Shown one piece after another: positions 44,098 through 61,626 of a stretch of DNA of 64,000 nucleotides (position 1 is its first letter; every line of letters begins with the position of its first letter). Position numbers and translations under genes: made by a program. Origin of the DNA: Apostichopus japonicus (lineage: Eukaryota > Echinodermata > Holothuroidea > Aspidochirotida > Stichopodidae); contig NC_092561.1 of NCBI RefSeq assembly GCF_037975245.1, forward strand, positions 16,437,001 through 16,501,000, written 5' to 3'. A model generated the notes under the pieces. The model saw only the letters and a program-made list of their open reading frames with translations, made no database searches and was not told the origin of the DNA.

Positions 44098-44478
44098 ATG
44101 ACTGGCAGGGGCAAAGGTGGTAAGGCCAGGGCAAAGGCCAAGAGTCGATCTGCAAGAGCAGGGCTTCAATTCCCAGTAGGTCGTGTACACAGGTTCCTGC
44201 GAAGAGGAAATTACGCCCAGAGGATCGGCGCTGGCGCACCCGTCTACCTGGCTGCCGTACTAGAATACCTCGCCGCCGAGATCTTGGAATTGGCCGGTAA
44301 CGCTGCACGTGACAACAAGAAGACCAGGATCATCCCCCGTCATCTCCAACTCGCCATCCGAAACGACGAGGAGTTGAACAAACTCTTGAGCGGAGTCACC
44401 ATCGCCCAGGGAGGTGTTCTTCCAAACATCCAGGCTGTCCTTCTACCCAAGAAGACATCCGGAGGCAAGAAGGCTTAA
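44098..44478 (+). CDS. H2A: Histone H2A (unit R3)
   Basis: Intact, same protein as F1. Stem-loop 44517-44532. Confidence 0.97.
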   Translation: MTGRGKGGKARAKAKSRSARAGLQFPVGRVHRFLRRGNYAQRIGAGAPVYLAAVLEYLAAEILELAGNAARDNKKTRIIPRHLQLAIRNDEELNKLLSGVTIAQGGVLPNIQAVLLPKKTSGGKKA

Positions 44479-45670
44479 AGGGGAGGTTGCATTGCAATCG
44501 CCCATCGATTACCAACGGCTCTTTTAAGGGCCATCAAATCACCCAGAAAGACATACTCATTCCTCTCCTCAAACATGCTTGCGTCAGTGTCTTATTTCTC
44601 CTTTTAAGTTAGATGTATCAGCTAGCTGCAACCCTAATAATCGTGGGGCTTCGGACCCTCAGCCAAAAACCAAAGGTCAGAAACCCCAAGATTTGAGTGA
44701 AAACTCCTGCTGGACAGAAATCTAACATCCCATAAAATAAAAAAAATTAAAAAACTATATATAATGTATGTAGGGAACTTTTCACATGATTTTGGCCGCA
44801 GGTTTTATGAATTAAGTATTTAGCAAGAGATCTTGGATTAGGGGATAAAGGGAACTTATTATTATTATTATTATTTATTAATAATTTTTGTAACTTTTGG
44901 GGTTTGAAATAAAAATAGATATTGAGTTTTGCTGCTTCAATGAGCTTACTGGTAGCAATGCATCTGGGGTGTTAAGTCAGATCCTAAGGGCTTTATTATT
45001 AATAGTCTTAGAAATTTGAAACTTGTAACAACTAACGAGGCATATACTACCGCAAGTATTAATCGTTTCGCACCTTTCAATGTTATTAAGTCTGGAAATT
45101 TTAGTCGGTGTGTTACGTAATCAATTCGCAAAGCCAAGCCGAGGGAACGAGCATCAGCTCAAATTTTCCCCCGATCTACTGCGAGAGCCTATTGAAATGC
45201 CCGAGGCAGGTAAACTGTTATGGCAGTGGTATTAAATTTAAGATCTTCCGTGCTTTGAACGATAGAGATATTACTACGTTTTTAAGATTTACTTCTCTTG
45301 TATTGGAGATCGTTAACATACACGCTGATGTGTGTCAACCCATGTTAACACGCTTATAATACCAAGGCGATTAGGATAGAGTGTGTGTGTGTGTGGATTA
45401 GGGGTTATGATTATGAGTTAGGGATAAGCTCACTTTGATTATTGATTAGTGAATTGCATCATGCACGAAGGGAATCACCAACCACCCAGCATAGAAGTAA
45501 TAATTACAATAATAATGATAATCATTAAAAAAAAAAAAAAAAAAAAAAAAATAATAATGAGACGACAAGTTGCATGTTCGGAGGGAGAGAAAAATCTGCT
45601 TTAACTGGTAGATATGATGGCCCTTAAAAGAGCCGTTGGTTTTCGAGAATCCGTCGGAGACAGATACGAT

Positions 45671-46087
<417 letters not shown>

Positions 46088-46799
46088 TCAGTCTGTGTTC
46101 TATCAGTACAAAGATGTAATGAAGCACGGACTACAAGAAACCGCACGTTATAAGCAGCTCCCCTCAAACAACCCGCTAATCGCGTCACTCGACCTGTGCT
46201 CGATTCTGATTGGCCGAGTGCGACAGCCGCGAGTCGTTCTGATTAGCTAAGCGGCAATGGCAAATTTCAGGAGCCTAATTTAAGCGAACGGTAGTCGAAA
46301 CTGCTCATGCCGGGCAGGAAAATGGTAGTCACTTTCATAAAGTATCTATTTCTTAGACTTTCTGCCATTTAAAATGACGAAAAATTGTTGAAAACTCTTA
46401 TCGAAAACCCTCCAGCTTCGCATTTGACAGTCAGTCAGCAATCCCCAATTGTGACGTCATGAACATTACCTTCGTCGATTGGTCAGATTAGGCTAACACA
46501 GAGTTAGCGTCAAGTGTAATTTTACGTGTGATATTTTAACGGAATGACAGGGTGAAGCCAATATTCGACCATTCGGGACAAATTTGGCCTTATCGAATTC
46601 ACCCCTCACCGATATTTCATAACATAGAACATCACACGACGAACAAGAAACGGCATCAAACTCCGCCGAGCTTCCATTCCCACGGGTTCTGATGCAGACA
46701 TCGGGGTAGTTCGCTTACGTCCGTTCAAAACATCGCCTGCTTGACGGGTATCGCTAATATAATGCCACACATTGAGGGACTTTCTACATTTTACTGTGA

Positions 46800-47141
<342 letters not shown>

Positions 47142-48167
47142 ATGCATCTTTCCTGTCACGAAGACGAATCGAAATCCAACGGCTCTTTTAAGGGCCATCA
47201 AATATCCCCAGAGAGAGTTACTCATTCCTCTCCCTCGAAACATGCAATTCGTCGTCTTAATTCTTTTCTTTGTGTGAGTGAATGTATGTGTGTGTGTATG
47301 TATACGCCAGCATCGGGCAAAATAAGTTATATGCATAGGCAATTTTGCTAGAAATTTCAAAACACCGTAATTGAAATCCACCCCCTCCCTCAAGTGAAGT
47401 CCCCCCCCCCTTTAGTAATCCCTACCTAATTGGCTCTTCAGTTCCGACCTCCTGTTTGTTTATATAGACAACTTTCCCTAGGAAAAAAAAAGAAGTGTCT
47501 ATTCTACAAAACTTCAATATTATCCCCCGTAGGACCTCTTGCGAAGGTCGAGCAGGGGTAAACTCCTTTTATTTATACTCAAGTGAAGTCGGTTATTATA
47601 CGTAATAAAATTCTGCAACAACCCCCAGTTCACCAATACAGCAAACCAGTGAAGTTCTAAGACATACGACCCAAGAAGCAAGACAATACGAACTTCCCCC
47701 ACCCCTCCACCCCCCTCCCGAATCGCTACTTGTCCATTGAACACAATGCATGCACGACTGTACCGTTACACGATTAGTCCCAAATGCGAGACAACATATC
47801 ATTTGAAAATGCGCCCTTTTTTTACCACTGCCAGAACAGTTTCCCTTGCCTCGGGCATTTTATTTGGCTCACGCGGTAGATCACTGGTAATGTGAGCCGA
47901 GGAAGTTACTTTTCCAAGCTCGCTAGGCTTGGCGAGTCGATTACGTAACACGCATGCTATTGTTCCAGACTAATTAGCTAGAAAGGTGCAGAAGTTGACA
48001 GTGGCGAAAAATGAACGTCAGTCTTACTAAAGAGCGGATTTTCATATGTGGCTATGTCGCGATCATCGCAAGTGAAACTATTGAGTGTTTGTGTGTGGTG
48101 GGGGAGGACTTAGAGGTTATTTATCGTTATTGTTGGATTTATTATGGATTATTATGGATTCTAATAC

Positions 48168-48914
48168 CTGTCTTGTCTCCTTACACCGTACAAACCTAGC
48201 AGAACCCTACGGTCATCATCGCAGGAATTGCTCAAGGAGAAGAGAACAAGATGCAAGACCGGCGACAGAGCCTTCTCAGTCAGCGCTCCCAGAATGCCTA
48301 TACCGAACTCTGTGAGTGTATGCATTTCTCTTACCACTTTTAAAAACTGCTTTGAAAGCATATTATGTTAGACTCGCTTTTACTGTGTGATTGACTGTGT
48401 TTTAACTGTTATTGTGCATAGATACTACGTTTGGAACTAGTTACTTAATTCTGAACATTTTATTTTTTTTAATATTTATCTTTCATTTATTTAGTACGTT
48501 TAGACTCTATTTTGTATCGTTCAGTATTGGGTATTTGATCTGTTTTAGGATTTTGTAATAATTCTCTTACTGTAATGTTTTTTTTTTTTTTTTAATTTAA
48601 AAATTTTCATTTATTTACTACGTTTAGGGCTCTATTTTGTATCGTTTAGTATTTAGGCTTTTACAATAATTCTCTTACTGTACTATAGTTCCTCATACTT
48701 ATATATATTTAAACCTGGACTATGATTGAATCTATTTACATGCTTCTTAAATTGTTTTGGACTATATGCGTTTTAGTATCGTTTAGTACGGGTGTGTTTT
48801 TTTTTTTTTTTTTATATTGTTGCCTTTGGCTTTTACTTCTTTTTTTTTTCTTTTTTTGGCGCAGCTTTGCTGATTATGCGCTATATAAATATCACTTATT
48901 AATATTATTATTAT
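48168..48914 (+). mobile_element. LINE tail, unit R4
   Basis: 747 bp. One extra T (17 instead of 16) in the T run near 48797-48813 is the only length change noticed. Confidence 0.82.
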
Positions 48915-49120
48915 CGATAAACGGGCCCCAGAACGTGATCAACTACACGGTCAATGGCTTGAGAGTAACAGGTATATATGATACAATGTTAGATTACTTA
49001 AAATAAGAGACAACGAAACTGCATGTTTGAGGAGGGGGAGATAAGTCTGCCGTTTCTGGAATATAGGATGGCCCTTAAAAGAGCCGTTGGATGTCGAGCC
49101 TTCTACACGAGAAGAACAAT

Positions 49121-49492
49121 CTACTTGGAGGTGGTGTACTTGGTGACAGCCTTGGTACCCTCTGAGACGGCATGCTTGGCGAGCTCACCAGGCAGCAACA
49201 GTCTGACGGCGGTCTGGACCTCCCGACTGGTGATGGTGGACTTCCTGTTGTAGTGGGCCAAACGGGAAGCTTCGGCGGCGATACGCTCGAAGATGTCGTT
49301 CACGAAGCTGTTCATGATAGACATAGCACGGCTAGAGATACCGGTGTCTGGGTGGACCTGCTTCATGACTTTGTAGATGTAGATACTGTAAGTCTCACGC
49401 CTGGTCCTTCGCCTCTTCTTGTCTCCTGGGTTGCGAGGTGCCTTGGACTTGGCGGCCTTCTTTGCTCCCTTTCCTGCAGCTTTTGGTGCCAT
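49121..49492 (-). CDS. H2B: Histone H2B (unit R4)
   Basis: Intact, same protein as F1. Stem-loop 49070-49085. Confidence 0.97.
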   Translation of the reverse strand: MAPKAAGKGAKKAAKSKAPRNPGDKKRRRTRRETYSIYIYKVMKQVHPDTGISSRAMSIMNSFVNDIFERIAAEASRLAHYNRKSTITSREVQTAVRLLLPGELAKHAVSEGTKAVTKYTTSK

Positions 49493-49817
49493 TTTGGACG
49501 TGAAGTTTTCGTTGCGATACGGTAAGTAAAGCGATGAGTGAATGAGTGTCCTCCACGCTGCGAAATGTATTTATGACAGATTTGATATCACTTCAGCGAA
49601 GCAGAAAAACTTCCCATATTGACAAAGCACGTGCTATGCATTGCACAGCACACACGAGCTGGCCAATCACAATGCGGAAGCTTTTCTTAATTCTTTCACG
49701 CATTGTACGATCAGGGCAAAGGGTGGCAAAGAATCCCCTCATAAGGGCACTGTGCTGTAGCTTTAGAGTCCGGACTACTTGAATGAGAGCTTTCCGGCAG
49801 GCAAATCATTTCTTTGA

Positions 49818-50369
<552 letters not shown>

Positions 50370-51430
50370 TAGATGTATCAGCTAGCTGCAACCCTAATAA
50401 TCGTGGGGCTTCGGACCCTCAGCCAAAAACCAAAGGTCAGAAACCCCAAGATTTGAGTGAAAACTCCTGCTGGACAGAAATCTAACATCCCATAAAATAA
50501 AAAAAATTAAAAAACTATATATAATGTATGTAGGGAACTTTTCACATGATTTTGGCCGCAGGTTTTATGAATTAAGTATTTAGCAAGAGATCTTGGATTA
50601 GGGGATAAAGGGAACTTATTATTATTATTATTATTTATTAATAATTTTTGTAACTTTTGGGGTTTGAAATAAAAATAGATATTGAGTTTTGCTGCTTCAA
50701 TGAGCTTACTGGTAGCAATGCATCTGGGGTGTTAAGTCAGATCCTAAGGGCTTTATTATTAATAGTCTTAGAAATTTGAAACTTGTAACAACTAACGAGG
50801 CATATACTACCGCAAGTATTAATCGTTTCGCACCTTTCAATGTTATTAAGTCTGGAAATTTTAGTCGGTGTGTTACGTAATCAATTCGCAAAGCCAAGCC
50901 GAGGGAACGAGCATCAGCTCAAATTTTCCCCCGATCTACTGCGAGAGCCTATTGAAATGCCCGAGGCAGGTAAACTGTTATGGCAGTGGTATTAAATTTA
51001 AGATCTTCCGTGCTTTGAACGATAGAGATATTACTACGTTTTTAAGATTTACTTCTCTTGTATTGGAGATCGTTAACATACACGCTGATGTGTGTCAACC
51101 CATGTTAACACGCTTATAATACCAAGGCGATTAGGATAGAGTGTGTGTGTGTGTGGATTAGGGGTTATGATTATGAGTTAGGGATAAGCTCACTTTGATT
51201 ATTGATTAGTGAATTGCATCATGCACGAAGGGAATCACCAACCACCCAGCATAGAAGTAATAATTACAATAATAATGATAATCATTAAAAAAAAAAAAAA
51301 AAAAAAAAAAATAATAATGAGACGACAAGTTGCATGTTCGGAGGGAGAGAAAAATCTGCTTTAACTGGTAGATATGATGGCCCTTAAAAGAGCCGTTGGT
51401 TTTCGAGAATCCGTCGGAGACAGATACGAT

Positions 51431-51847
<417 letters not shown>

Positions 51848-52559
51848 TCAGTCTGTGTTCTATCAGTACAAAGATGTAATGAAGCACGGACTACAAGAAA
51901 CCGCACGTTATAAGCAGCTCCCCTCAAACAACCCGCTAATCGCGTCACTCGACCTGTGCTCGATTCTGATTGGCCGAGTGCGACAGCCGCGAGTCGTTCT
52001 GATTAGCTAAGCGGCAATGGCAAATTTCAGGAGCCTAATTTAAGCGAACGGTAGTCGAAACTGCTCATGCCGGGCAGGAAAATGGTAGTCACTTTCATAA
52101 AGTATCTATTTCTTAGACTTTCTGCCATTTAAAATGACGAAAAATTGTTGAAAACTCTTATCGAAAACCCTCCAGCTTCGCATTTGACAGTCAGTCAGCA
52201 ATCCCCAATTGTGACGTCATGAACATTACCTTCGTCGATTGGTCAGATTAGGCTAACACAGAGTTAGCGTCAAGTGTAATTTTACGTGTGATATTTTAAC
52301 GGAATGACAGGGTGAAGCCAATATTCGACCATTCGGGACAAATTTGGCCTTATCGAATTCACCCCTCACCGATATTTCATAACATAGAACATCACACGAC
52401 GAACAAGAAACGGCATCAAACTCCGCCGAGCTTCCATTCCCACGGGTTCTGATGCAGACATCGGGGTAGTTCGCTTACGTCCGTTCAAAACATCGCCTGC
52501 TTGACGGGTATCGCTAATATAATGCCACACATTGAGGGACTTTCTACATTTTACTGTGA

Positions 52560-52799
<240 letters not shown>

Positions 52800-52899
52800 N
52801 NNNNNNNNNNNNNNNNNNNNNNNNNNNNNNNNNNNNNNNNNNNNNNNNNNNNNNNNNNNNNNNNNNNNNNNNNNNNNNNNNNNNNNNNNNNNNNNNNNN
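52800..52899. other. Assembly gap of exactly 100 N joining mid-H4 to mid-H2A
   Basis: The left flank ends inside H4 codon 70 and the right flank starts at the last base of the H2A Pro25 codon, on the same strand and in unit order. In complete reverse units these points are about 2.99 kb apart, so the real distance is probably about 2.9-3.0 kb, or that plus whole units. Confidence 0.98.
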
Positions 52900-53203
52900 A
52901 GTAGGTCGTGTACACAGGTTCCTGCGAAGAGGAAATTACGCCCAGAGGATCGGCGCTGGCGCACCCGTCTACCTGGCTGCCGTACTAGAATACCTCGCCG
53001 CCGAGATCTTGGAATTGGCCGGTAACGCTGCACGTGACAACAAGAAGACCAGGATCATCCCCCGTCATCTCCAACTCGCCATCCGAAACGACGAGGAGTT
53101 GAACAAACTCTTGAGCGGAGTCACCATCGCCCAGGGAGGTGTTCTTCCAAACATCCAGGCTGTCCTTCTACCCAAGAAGACATCCGGAGGCAAGAAGGCT
53201 TAA
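52900..53203 (+). CDS. H2A: Histone H2A, 3' part only, cut by gap (unit R5)
   Basis: Residues 26-125 and the stop codon are present and normal. The start and tail are in the gap. The internal ATG at 53009 arises from nucleotide context only and is not a real start. Stem-loop 53242-53257. It has no frameshift, unlike its neighbour in R4. Confidence 0.95.
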
Positions 53204-54395
53204 AGGGGAGGTTGCATTGCAATCGCCCATCGATTACCAACGGCTCTTTTAAGGGCCATCAAATCACCCAGAAAGACATACTCATTCCTCTCCTCAAACA
53301 TGCTTGCGTCAGTGTCTTATTTCTCCTTTTAAGTTAGATGTATCAGCTAGCTGCAACCCTAATAATCGTGGGGCTTCGGACCCTCAGCCAAAAACCAAAG
53401 GTCAGAAACCCCAAGATTTGAGTGAAAACTCCTGCTGGACAGAAATCTAACATCCCATAAAATAAAAAAAATTAAAAAACTATATATAATGTATGTAGGG
53501 AACTTTTCACATGATTTTGGCCGCAGGTTTTATGAATTAAGTATTTAGCAAGAGATCTTGGATTAGGGGATAAAGGGAACTTATTATTATTATTATTATT
53601 TATTAATAATTTTTGTAACTTTTGGGGTTTGAAATAAAAATAGATATTGAGTTTTGCTGCTTCAATGAGCTTACTGGTAGCAATGCATCTGGGGTGTTAA
53701 GTCAGATCCTAAGGGCTTTATTATTAATAGTCTTAGAAATTTGAAACTTGTAACAACTAACGAGGCATATACTACCGCAAGTATTAATCGTTTCGCACCT
53801 TTCAATGTTATTAAGTCTGGAAATTTTAGTCGGTGTGTTACGTAATCAATTCGCAAAGCCAAGCCGAGGGAACGAGCATCAGCTCAAATTTTCCCCCGAT
53901 CTACTGCGAGAGCCTATTGAAATGCCCGAGGCAGGTAAACTGTTATGGCAGTGGTATTAAATTTAAGATCTTCCGTGCTTTGAACGATAGAGATATTACT
54001 ACGTTTTTAAGATTTACTTCTCTTGTATTGGAGATCGTTAACATACACGCTGATGTGTGTCAACCCATGTTAACACGCTTATAATACCAAGGCGATTAGG
54101 ATAGAGTGTGTGTGTGTGTGGATTAGGGGTTATGATTATGAGTTAGGGATAAGCTCACTTTGATTATTGATTAGTGAATTGCATCATGCACGAAGGGAAT
54201 CACCAACCACCCAGCATAGAAGTAATAATTACAATAATAATGATAATCATTAAAAAAAAAAAAAAAAAAAAAAAAATAATAATGAGACGACAAGTTGCAT
54301 GTTCGGAGGGAGAGAAAAATCTGCTTTAACTGGTAGATATGATGGCCCTTAAAAGAGCCGTTGGTTTTCGAGAATCCGTCGGAGACAGATACGAT

Positions 54396-54812
<417 letters not shown>

Positions 54813-55524
54813 TCAGTCTGTGTTCTATCAGTACAAAGATGTAATGAAGCACGGACTACAAGAAACCGCACGTTATAAGCAGCTCCCCTCAAACAACCCG
54901 CTAATCGCGTCACTCGACCTGTGCTCGATTCTGATTGGCCGAGTGCGACAGCCGCGAGTCGTTCTGATTAGCTAAGCGGCAATGGCAAATTTCAGGAGCC
55001 TAATTTAAGCGAACGGTAGTCGAAACTGCTCATGCCGGGCAGGAAAATGGTAGTCACTTTCATAAAGTATCTATTTCTTAGACTTTCTGCCATTTAAAAT
55101 GACGAAAAATTGTTGAAAACTCTTATCGAAAACCCTCCAGCTTCGCATTTGACAGTCAGTCAGCAATCCCCAATTGTGACGTCATGAACATTACCTTCGT
55201 CGATTGGTCAGATTAGGCTAACACAGAGTTAGCGTCAAGTGTAATTTTACGTGTGATATTTTAACGGAATGACAGGGTGAAGCCAATATTCGACCATTCG
55301 GGACAAATTTGGCCTTATCGAATTCACCCCTCACCGATATTTCATAACATAGAACATCACACGACGAACAAGAAACGGCATCAAACTCCGCCGAGCTTCC
55401 ATTCCCACGGGTTCTGATGCAGACATCGGGGTAGTTCGCTTACGTCCGTTCAAAACATCGCCTGCTTGACGGGTATCGCTAATATAATGCCACACATTGA
55501 GGGACTTTCTACATTTTACTGTGA

Positions 55525-55866
<342 letters not shown>

Positions 55867-56893
55867 ATGCATCTTTCCTGTCACGAAGACGAATCGAAAT
55901 CCAACGGCTCTTTTAAGGGCCATCAAATATCCCCAGAGAGAGTTACTCATTCCTCTCCCTCGAAACATGCAATTCGTCGTCTTAATTCTTTTCTTTGTGT
56001 GAGTGAATGTATGTGTGTGTGTATGTATACGCCAGCATCGGGCAAAATAAGTTATATGCATAGGCAATTTTGCTAGAAATTTCAAAACACCGTAATTGAA
56101 ATCCACCCCCTCCCTCAAGTGAAGTCCCCCCCCCCCTTTAGTAATCCCTACCTAATTGGCTCTTCAGTTCCGACCTCCTGTTTGTTTATATAGACAACTT
56201 TCCCTAGGAAAAAAAAAGAAGTGTCTATTCTACAAAACTTCAATATTATCCCCCGTAGGACCTCTTGCGAAGGTCGAGCAGGGGTAAACTCCTTTTATTT
56301 ATACTCAAGTGAAGTCGGTTATTATACGTAATAAAATTCTGCAACAACCCCCAGTTCACCAATACAGCAAACCAGTGAAGTTCTAAGACATACGACCCAA
56401 GAAGCAAGACAATACGAACTTCCCCCACCCCTCCACCCCCCTCCCGAATCGCTACTTGTCCATTGAACACAATGCATGCACGACTGTACCGTTACACGAT
56501 TAGTCCCAAATGCGAGACAACATATCATTTGAAAATGCGCCCTTTTTTTACCACTGCCAGAACAGTTTCCCTTGCCTCGGGCATTTTATTTGGCTCACGC
56601 GGTAGATCACTGGTAATGTGAGCCGAGGAAGTTACTTTTCCAAGCTCGCTAGGCTTGGCGAGTCGATTACGTAACACGCATGCTATTGTTCCAGACTAAT
56701 TAGCTAGAAAGGTGCAGAAGTTGACAGTGGCGAAAAATGAACGTCAGTCTTACTAAAGAGCGGATTTTCATATGTGGCTATGTCGCGATCATCGCAAGTG
56801 AAACTATTGAGTGTTTGTGTGTGGTGGGGGAGGACTTAGAGGTTATTTATCGTTATTGTTGGATTTATTATGGATTATTATGGATTCTAATAC

Positions 56894-57640
56894 CTGTCTT
56901 GTCTCCTTACACCGTACAAACCTAGCAGAACCCTACGGTCATCATCGCAGGAATTGCTCAAGGAGAAGAGAACAAGATGCAAGACCGGCGACAGAGCCTT
57001 CTCAGTCAGCGCTCCCAGAATGCCTATACCGAACTCTGTGAGTGTATGCATTTCTCTTACCACTTTTAAAAACTGCTTTGAAAGCATATTATGTTAGACT
57101 CGCTTTTACTGTGTGATTGACTGTGTTTTAACTGTTATTGTGCATAGATACTACGTTTGGAACTAGTTACTTAATTCTGAACATTTTATTTTTTTTAATA
57201 TTTATCTTTCATTTATTTAGTACGTTTAGACTCTATTTTGTATCGTTCAGTATTGGGTATTTGATCTGTTTTAGGATTTTGTAATAATTCTCTTACTGTA
57301 ATGTTTTTTTTTTTTTTTTAATTTAAAAATTTTCATTTATTTACTACGTTTAGGGCTCTATTTTGTATCGTTTAGTATTTAGGCTTTTACAATAATTCTC
57401 TTACTGTACTATAGTTCCTCATACTTATATATATTTAAACCTGGACTATGATTGAATCTATTTACATGCTTCTTAAATTGTTTTGGACTATATGCGTTTT
57501 AGTATCGTTTAGTACGGGTGTGTTTTTTTTTTTTTTTTATATTGTTGCCTTTGGCTTTTACTTCTTTTTTTTTTTCTTTTTTTGGCGCAGCTTTGCTGAT
57601 TATGCGCTATATAAATATCACTTATTAATATTATTATTAT
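56894..57640 (+). mobile_element. LINE tail, unit R6
   Basis: 747 bp. The extra T differs in position from that of R4, so the two length variants are independent. Confidence 0.82.
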
Positions 57641-57846
57641 CGATAAACGGGCCCCAGAACGTGATCAACTACACGGTCAATGGCTTGAGAGTAACAGGTA
57701 TATATGATACAATGTTAGATTACTTAAAATAAGAGACAACGAAACTGCATGTTTGAGGAGGGGGAGATAAGTCTGCCGTTTCTGGAATATAGGATGGCCC
57801 TTAAAAGAGCCGTTGGATGTCGAGCCTTCTACACGAGAAGAACAAT

Positions 57847-58218
57847 CTACTTGGAGGTGGTGTACTTGGTGACAGCCTTGGTACCCTCTGAGACGGCATG
57901 CTTGGCGAGCTCACCAGGCAGCAACAGTCTGACGGCGGTCTGGACCTCCCGACTGGTGATGGTGGACTTCCTGTTGTAGTGGGCCAAACGGGAAGCTTCG
58001 GCGGCGATACGCTCGAAGATGTCGTTCACGAAGCTGTTCATGATAGACATAGCACGGCTAGAGATACCGGTGTCTGGGTGGACCTGCTTCATGACTTTGT
58101 AGATGTAGATACTGTAAGTCTCACGCCTGGTCCTTCGCCTCTTCTTGTCTCCTGGGTTGCGAGGTGCCTTGGACTTGGCGGCCTTCTTTGCTCCCTTTCC
58201 TGCAGCTTTTGGTGCCAT
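57847..58218 (-). CDS. H2B: Histone H2B (unit R6)
   Basis: Intact, same protein as F1. Stem-loop 57796-57811. Confidence 0.97.
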   Translation of the reverse strand: MAPKAAGKGAKKAAKSKAPRNPGDKKRRRTRRETYSIYIYKVMKQVHPDTGISSRAMSIMNSFVNDIFERIAAEASRLAHYNRKSTITSREVQTAVRLLLPGELAKHAVSEGTKAVTKYTTSK

Positions 58219-58582
58219 TTTGGACGTGAAGTTTTCGTTGCGATACGGTAAGTAAAGCGATGAGTGAATGAGTGTCCTCCACGCTGCGAAATGTATTTAT
58301 GACAGATTTGATATCACTTCAGCGAAGCAGAAAAACTTCCCATATTGACAAAGCACGTGCTATGCATTGCACAGCACACACGAGCTGGCCAATCACAATG
58401 CGGAAGCTTTTCTTAATTCTTTCACGCATTGTACGATCAGGGCAAAGGGTGGCAAAGAATCCCCTCATAAGGGCACTGTGCTGTAGCTTTAGAGTCCGGA
58501 CTACTTGAATGAGAGCTTTCCGGCAGGCAAATCATTTCTTTGATTCGTTTCAAGTCGAAAACATACCCAAATTTACTTCATC

Positions 58583-58963
58583 ATGACTGGCAGGGGCAAA
58601 GGTGGTAAGGCCAGGGCAAAGGCCAAGAGTCGATCTGCAAGAGCAGGGCTTCAATTCCCAGTAGGTCGTGTACACAGGTTCCTGCGAAGAGGAAATTACG
58701 CCCAGAGGATCGGCGCTGGCGCACCCGTCTACCTGGCTGCCGTACTAGAATACCTCGCCGCCGAGATCTTGGAATTGGCCGGTAACGCTGCACGTGACAA
58801 CAAGAAGACCAGGATCATCCCCCGTCATCTCCAACTCGCCATCCGAAACGACGAGGAGTTGAACAAACTCTTGAGCGGAGTCACCATCGCCCAGGGAGGT
58901 GTTCTTCCAAACATCCAGGCTGTCCTTCTACCCAAGAAGACATCCGGAGGCAAGAAGGCTTAA
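58583..58963 (+). CDS. H2A: Histone H2A (unit R6)
   Basis: Intact, same protein as F1. Stem-loop 59002-59017. Confidence 0.97.
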   Translation: MTGRGKGGKARAKAKSRSARAGLQFPVGRVHRFLRRGNYAQRIGAGAPVYLAAVLEYLAAEILELAGNAARDNKKTRIIPRHLQLAIRNDEELNKLLSGVTIAQGGVLPNIQAVLLPKKTSGGKKA

Positions 58964-60155
58964 AGGGGAGGTTGCATTGCAATCGCCCATCGATTACCAA
59001 CGGCTCTTTTAAGGGCCATCAAATCACCCAGAAAGACATACTCATTCCTCTCCTCAAACATGCTTGCGTCAGTGTCTTATTTCTCCTTTTAAGTTAGATG
59101 TATCAGCTAGCTGCAACCCTAATAATCGTGGGGCTTCGGACCCTCAGCCAAAAACCAAAGGTCAGAAACCCCAAGATTTGAGTGAAAACTCCTGCTGGAC
59201 AGAAATCTAACATCCCATAAAATAAAAAAAATTAAAAAACTATATATAATGTATGTAGGGAACTTTTCACATGATTTTGGCCGCAGGTTTTATGAATTAA
59301 GTATTTAGCAAGAGATCTTGGATTAGGGGATAAAGGGAACTTATTATTATTATTATTATTTATTAATAATTTTTGTAACTTTTGGGGTTTGAAATAAAAA
59401 TAGATATTGAGTTTTGCTGCTTCAATGAGCTTACTGGTAGCAATGCATCTGGGGTGTTAAGTCAGATCCTAAGGGCTTTATTATTAATAGTCTTAGAAAT
59501 TTGAAACTTGTAACAACTAACGAGGCATATACTACCGCAAGTATTAATCGTTTCGCACCTTTCAATGTTATTAAGTCTGGAAATTTTAGTCGGTGTGTTA
59601 CGTAATCAATTCGCAAAGCCAAGCCGAGGGAACGAGCATCAGCTCAAATTTTCCCCCGATCTACTGCGAGAGCCTATTGAAATGCCCGAGGCAGGTAAAC
59701 TGTTATGGCAGTGGTATTAAATTTAAGATCTTCCGTGCTTTGAACGATAGAGATATTACTACGTTTTTAAGATTTACTTCTCTTGTATTGGAGATCGTTA
59801 ACATACACGCTGATGTGTGTCAACCCATGTTAACACGCTTATAATACCAAGGCGATTAGGATAGAGTGTGTGTGTGTGTGGATTAGGGGTTATGATTATG
59901 AGTTAGGGATAAGCTCACTTTGATTATTGATTAGTGAATTGCATCATGCACGAAGGGAATCACCAACCACCCAGCATAGAAGTAATAATTACAATAATAA
60001 TGATAATCATTAAAAAAAAAAAAAAAAAAAAAAAAATAATAATGAGACGACAAGTTGCATGTTCGGAGGGAGAGAAAAATCTGCTTTAACTGGTAGATAT
60101 GATGGCCCTTAAAAGAGCCGTTGGTTTTCGAGAATCCGTCGGAGACAGATACGAT

Positions 60156-60572
<417 letters not shown>

Positions 60573-61284
60573 TCAGTCTGTGTTCTATCAGTACAAAGAT
60601 GTAATGAAGCACGGACTACAAGAAACCGCACGTTATAAGCAGCTCCCCTCAAACAACCCGCTAATCGCGTCACTCGACCTGTGCTCGATTCTGATTGGCC
60701 GAGTGCGACAGCCGCGAGTCGTTCTGATTAGCTAAGCGGCAATGGCAAATTTCAGGAGCCTAATTTAAGCGAACGGTAGTCGAAACTGCTCATGCCGGGC
60801 AGGAAAATGGTAGTCACTTTCATAAAGTATCTATTTCTTAGACTTTCTGCCATTTAAAATGACGAAAAATTGTTGAAAACTCTTATCGAAAACCCTCCAG
60901 CTTCGCATTTGACAGTCAGTCAGCAATCCCCAATTGTGACGTCATGAACATTACCTTCGTCGATTGGTCAGATTAGGCTAACACAGAGTTAGCGTCAAGT
61001 GTAATTTTACGTGTGATATTTTAACGGAATGACAGGGTGAAGCCAATATTCGACCATTCGGGACAAATTTGGCCTTATCGAATTCACCCCTCACCGATAT
61101 TTCATAACATAGAACATCACACGACGAACAAGAAACGGCATCAAACTCCGCCGAGCTTCCATTCCCACGGGTTCTGATGCAGACATCGGGGTAGTTCGCT
61201 TACGTCCGTTCAAAACATCGCCTGCTTGACGGGTATCGCTAATATAATGCCACACATTGAGGGACTTTCTACATTTTACTGTGA

Positions 61285-61626
<342 letters not shown>

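Noticed and set aside
48722-49006. 94-codon ORF with a poly-Phe stretch (similar at 57448-57732)
   Set aside because: It exists only where T-run length joins two frames in the LINE 3' region, and is absent from the other units.
53009-53203. Short 64-codon H2A starting at an internal ATG
   Set aside because: The preceding codons continue the normal H2A frame back to the gap. It is a truncated view of the normal gene.
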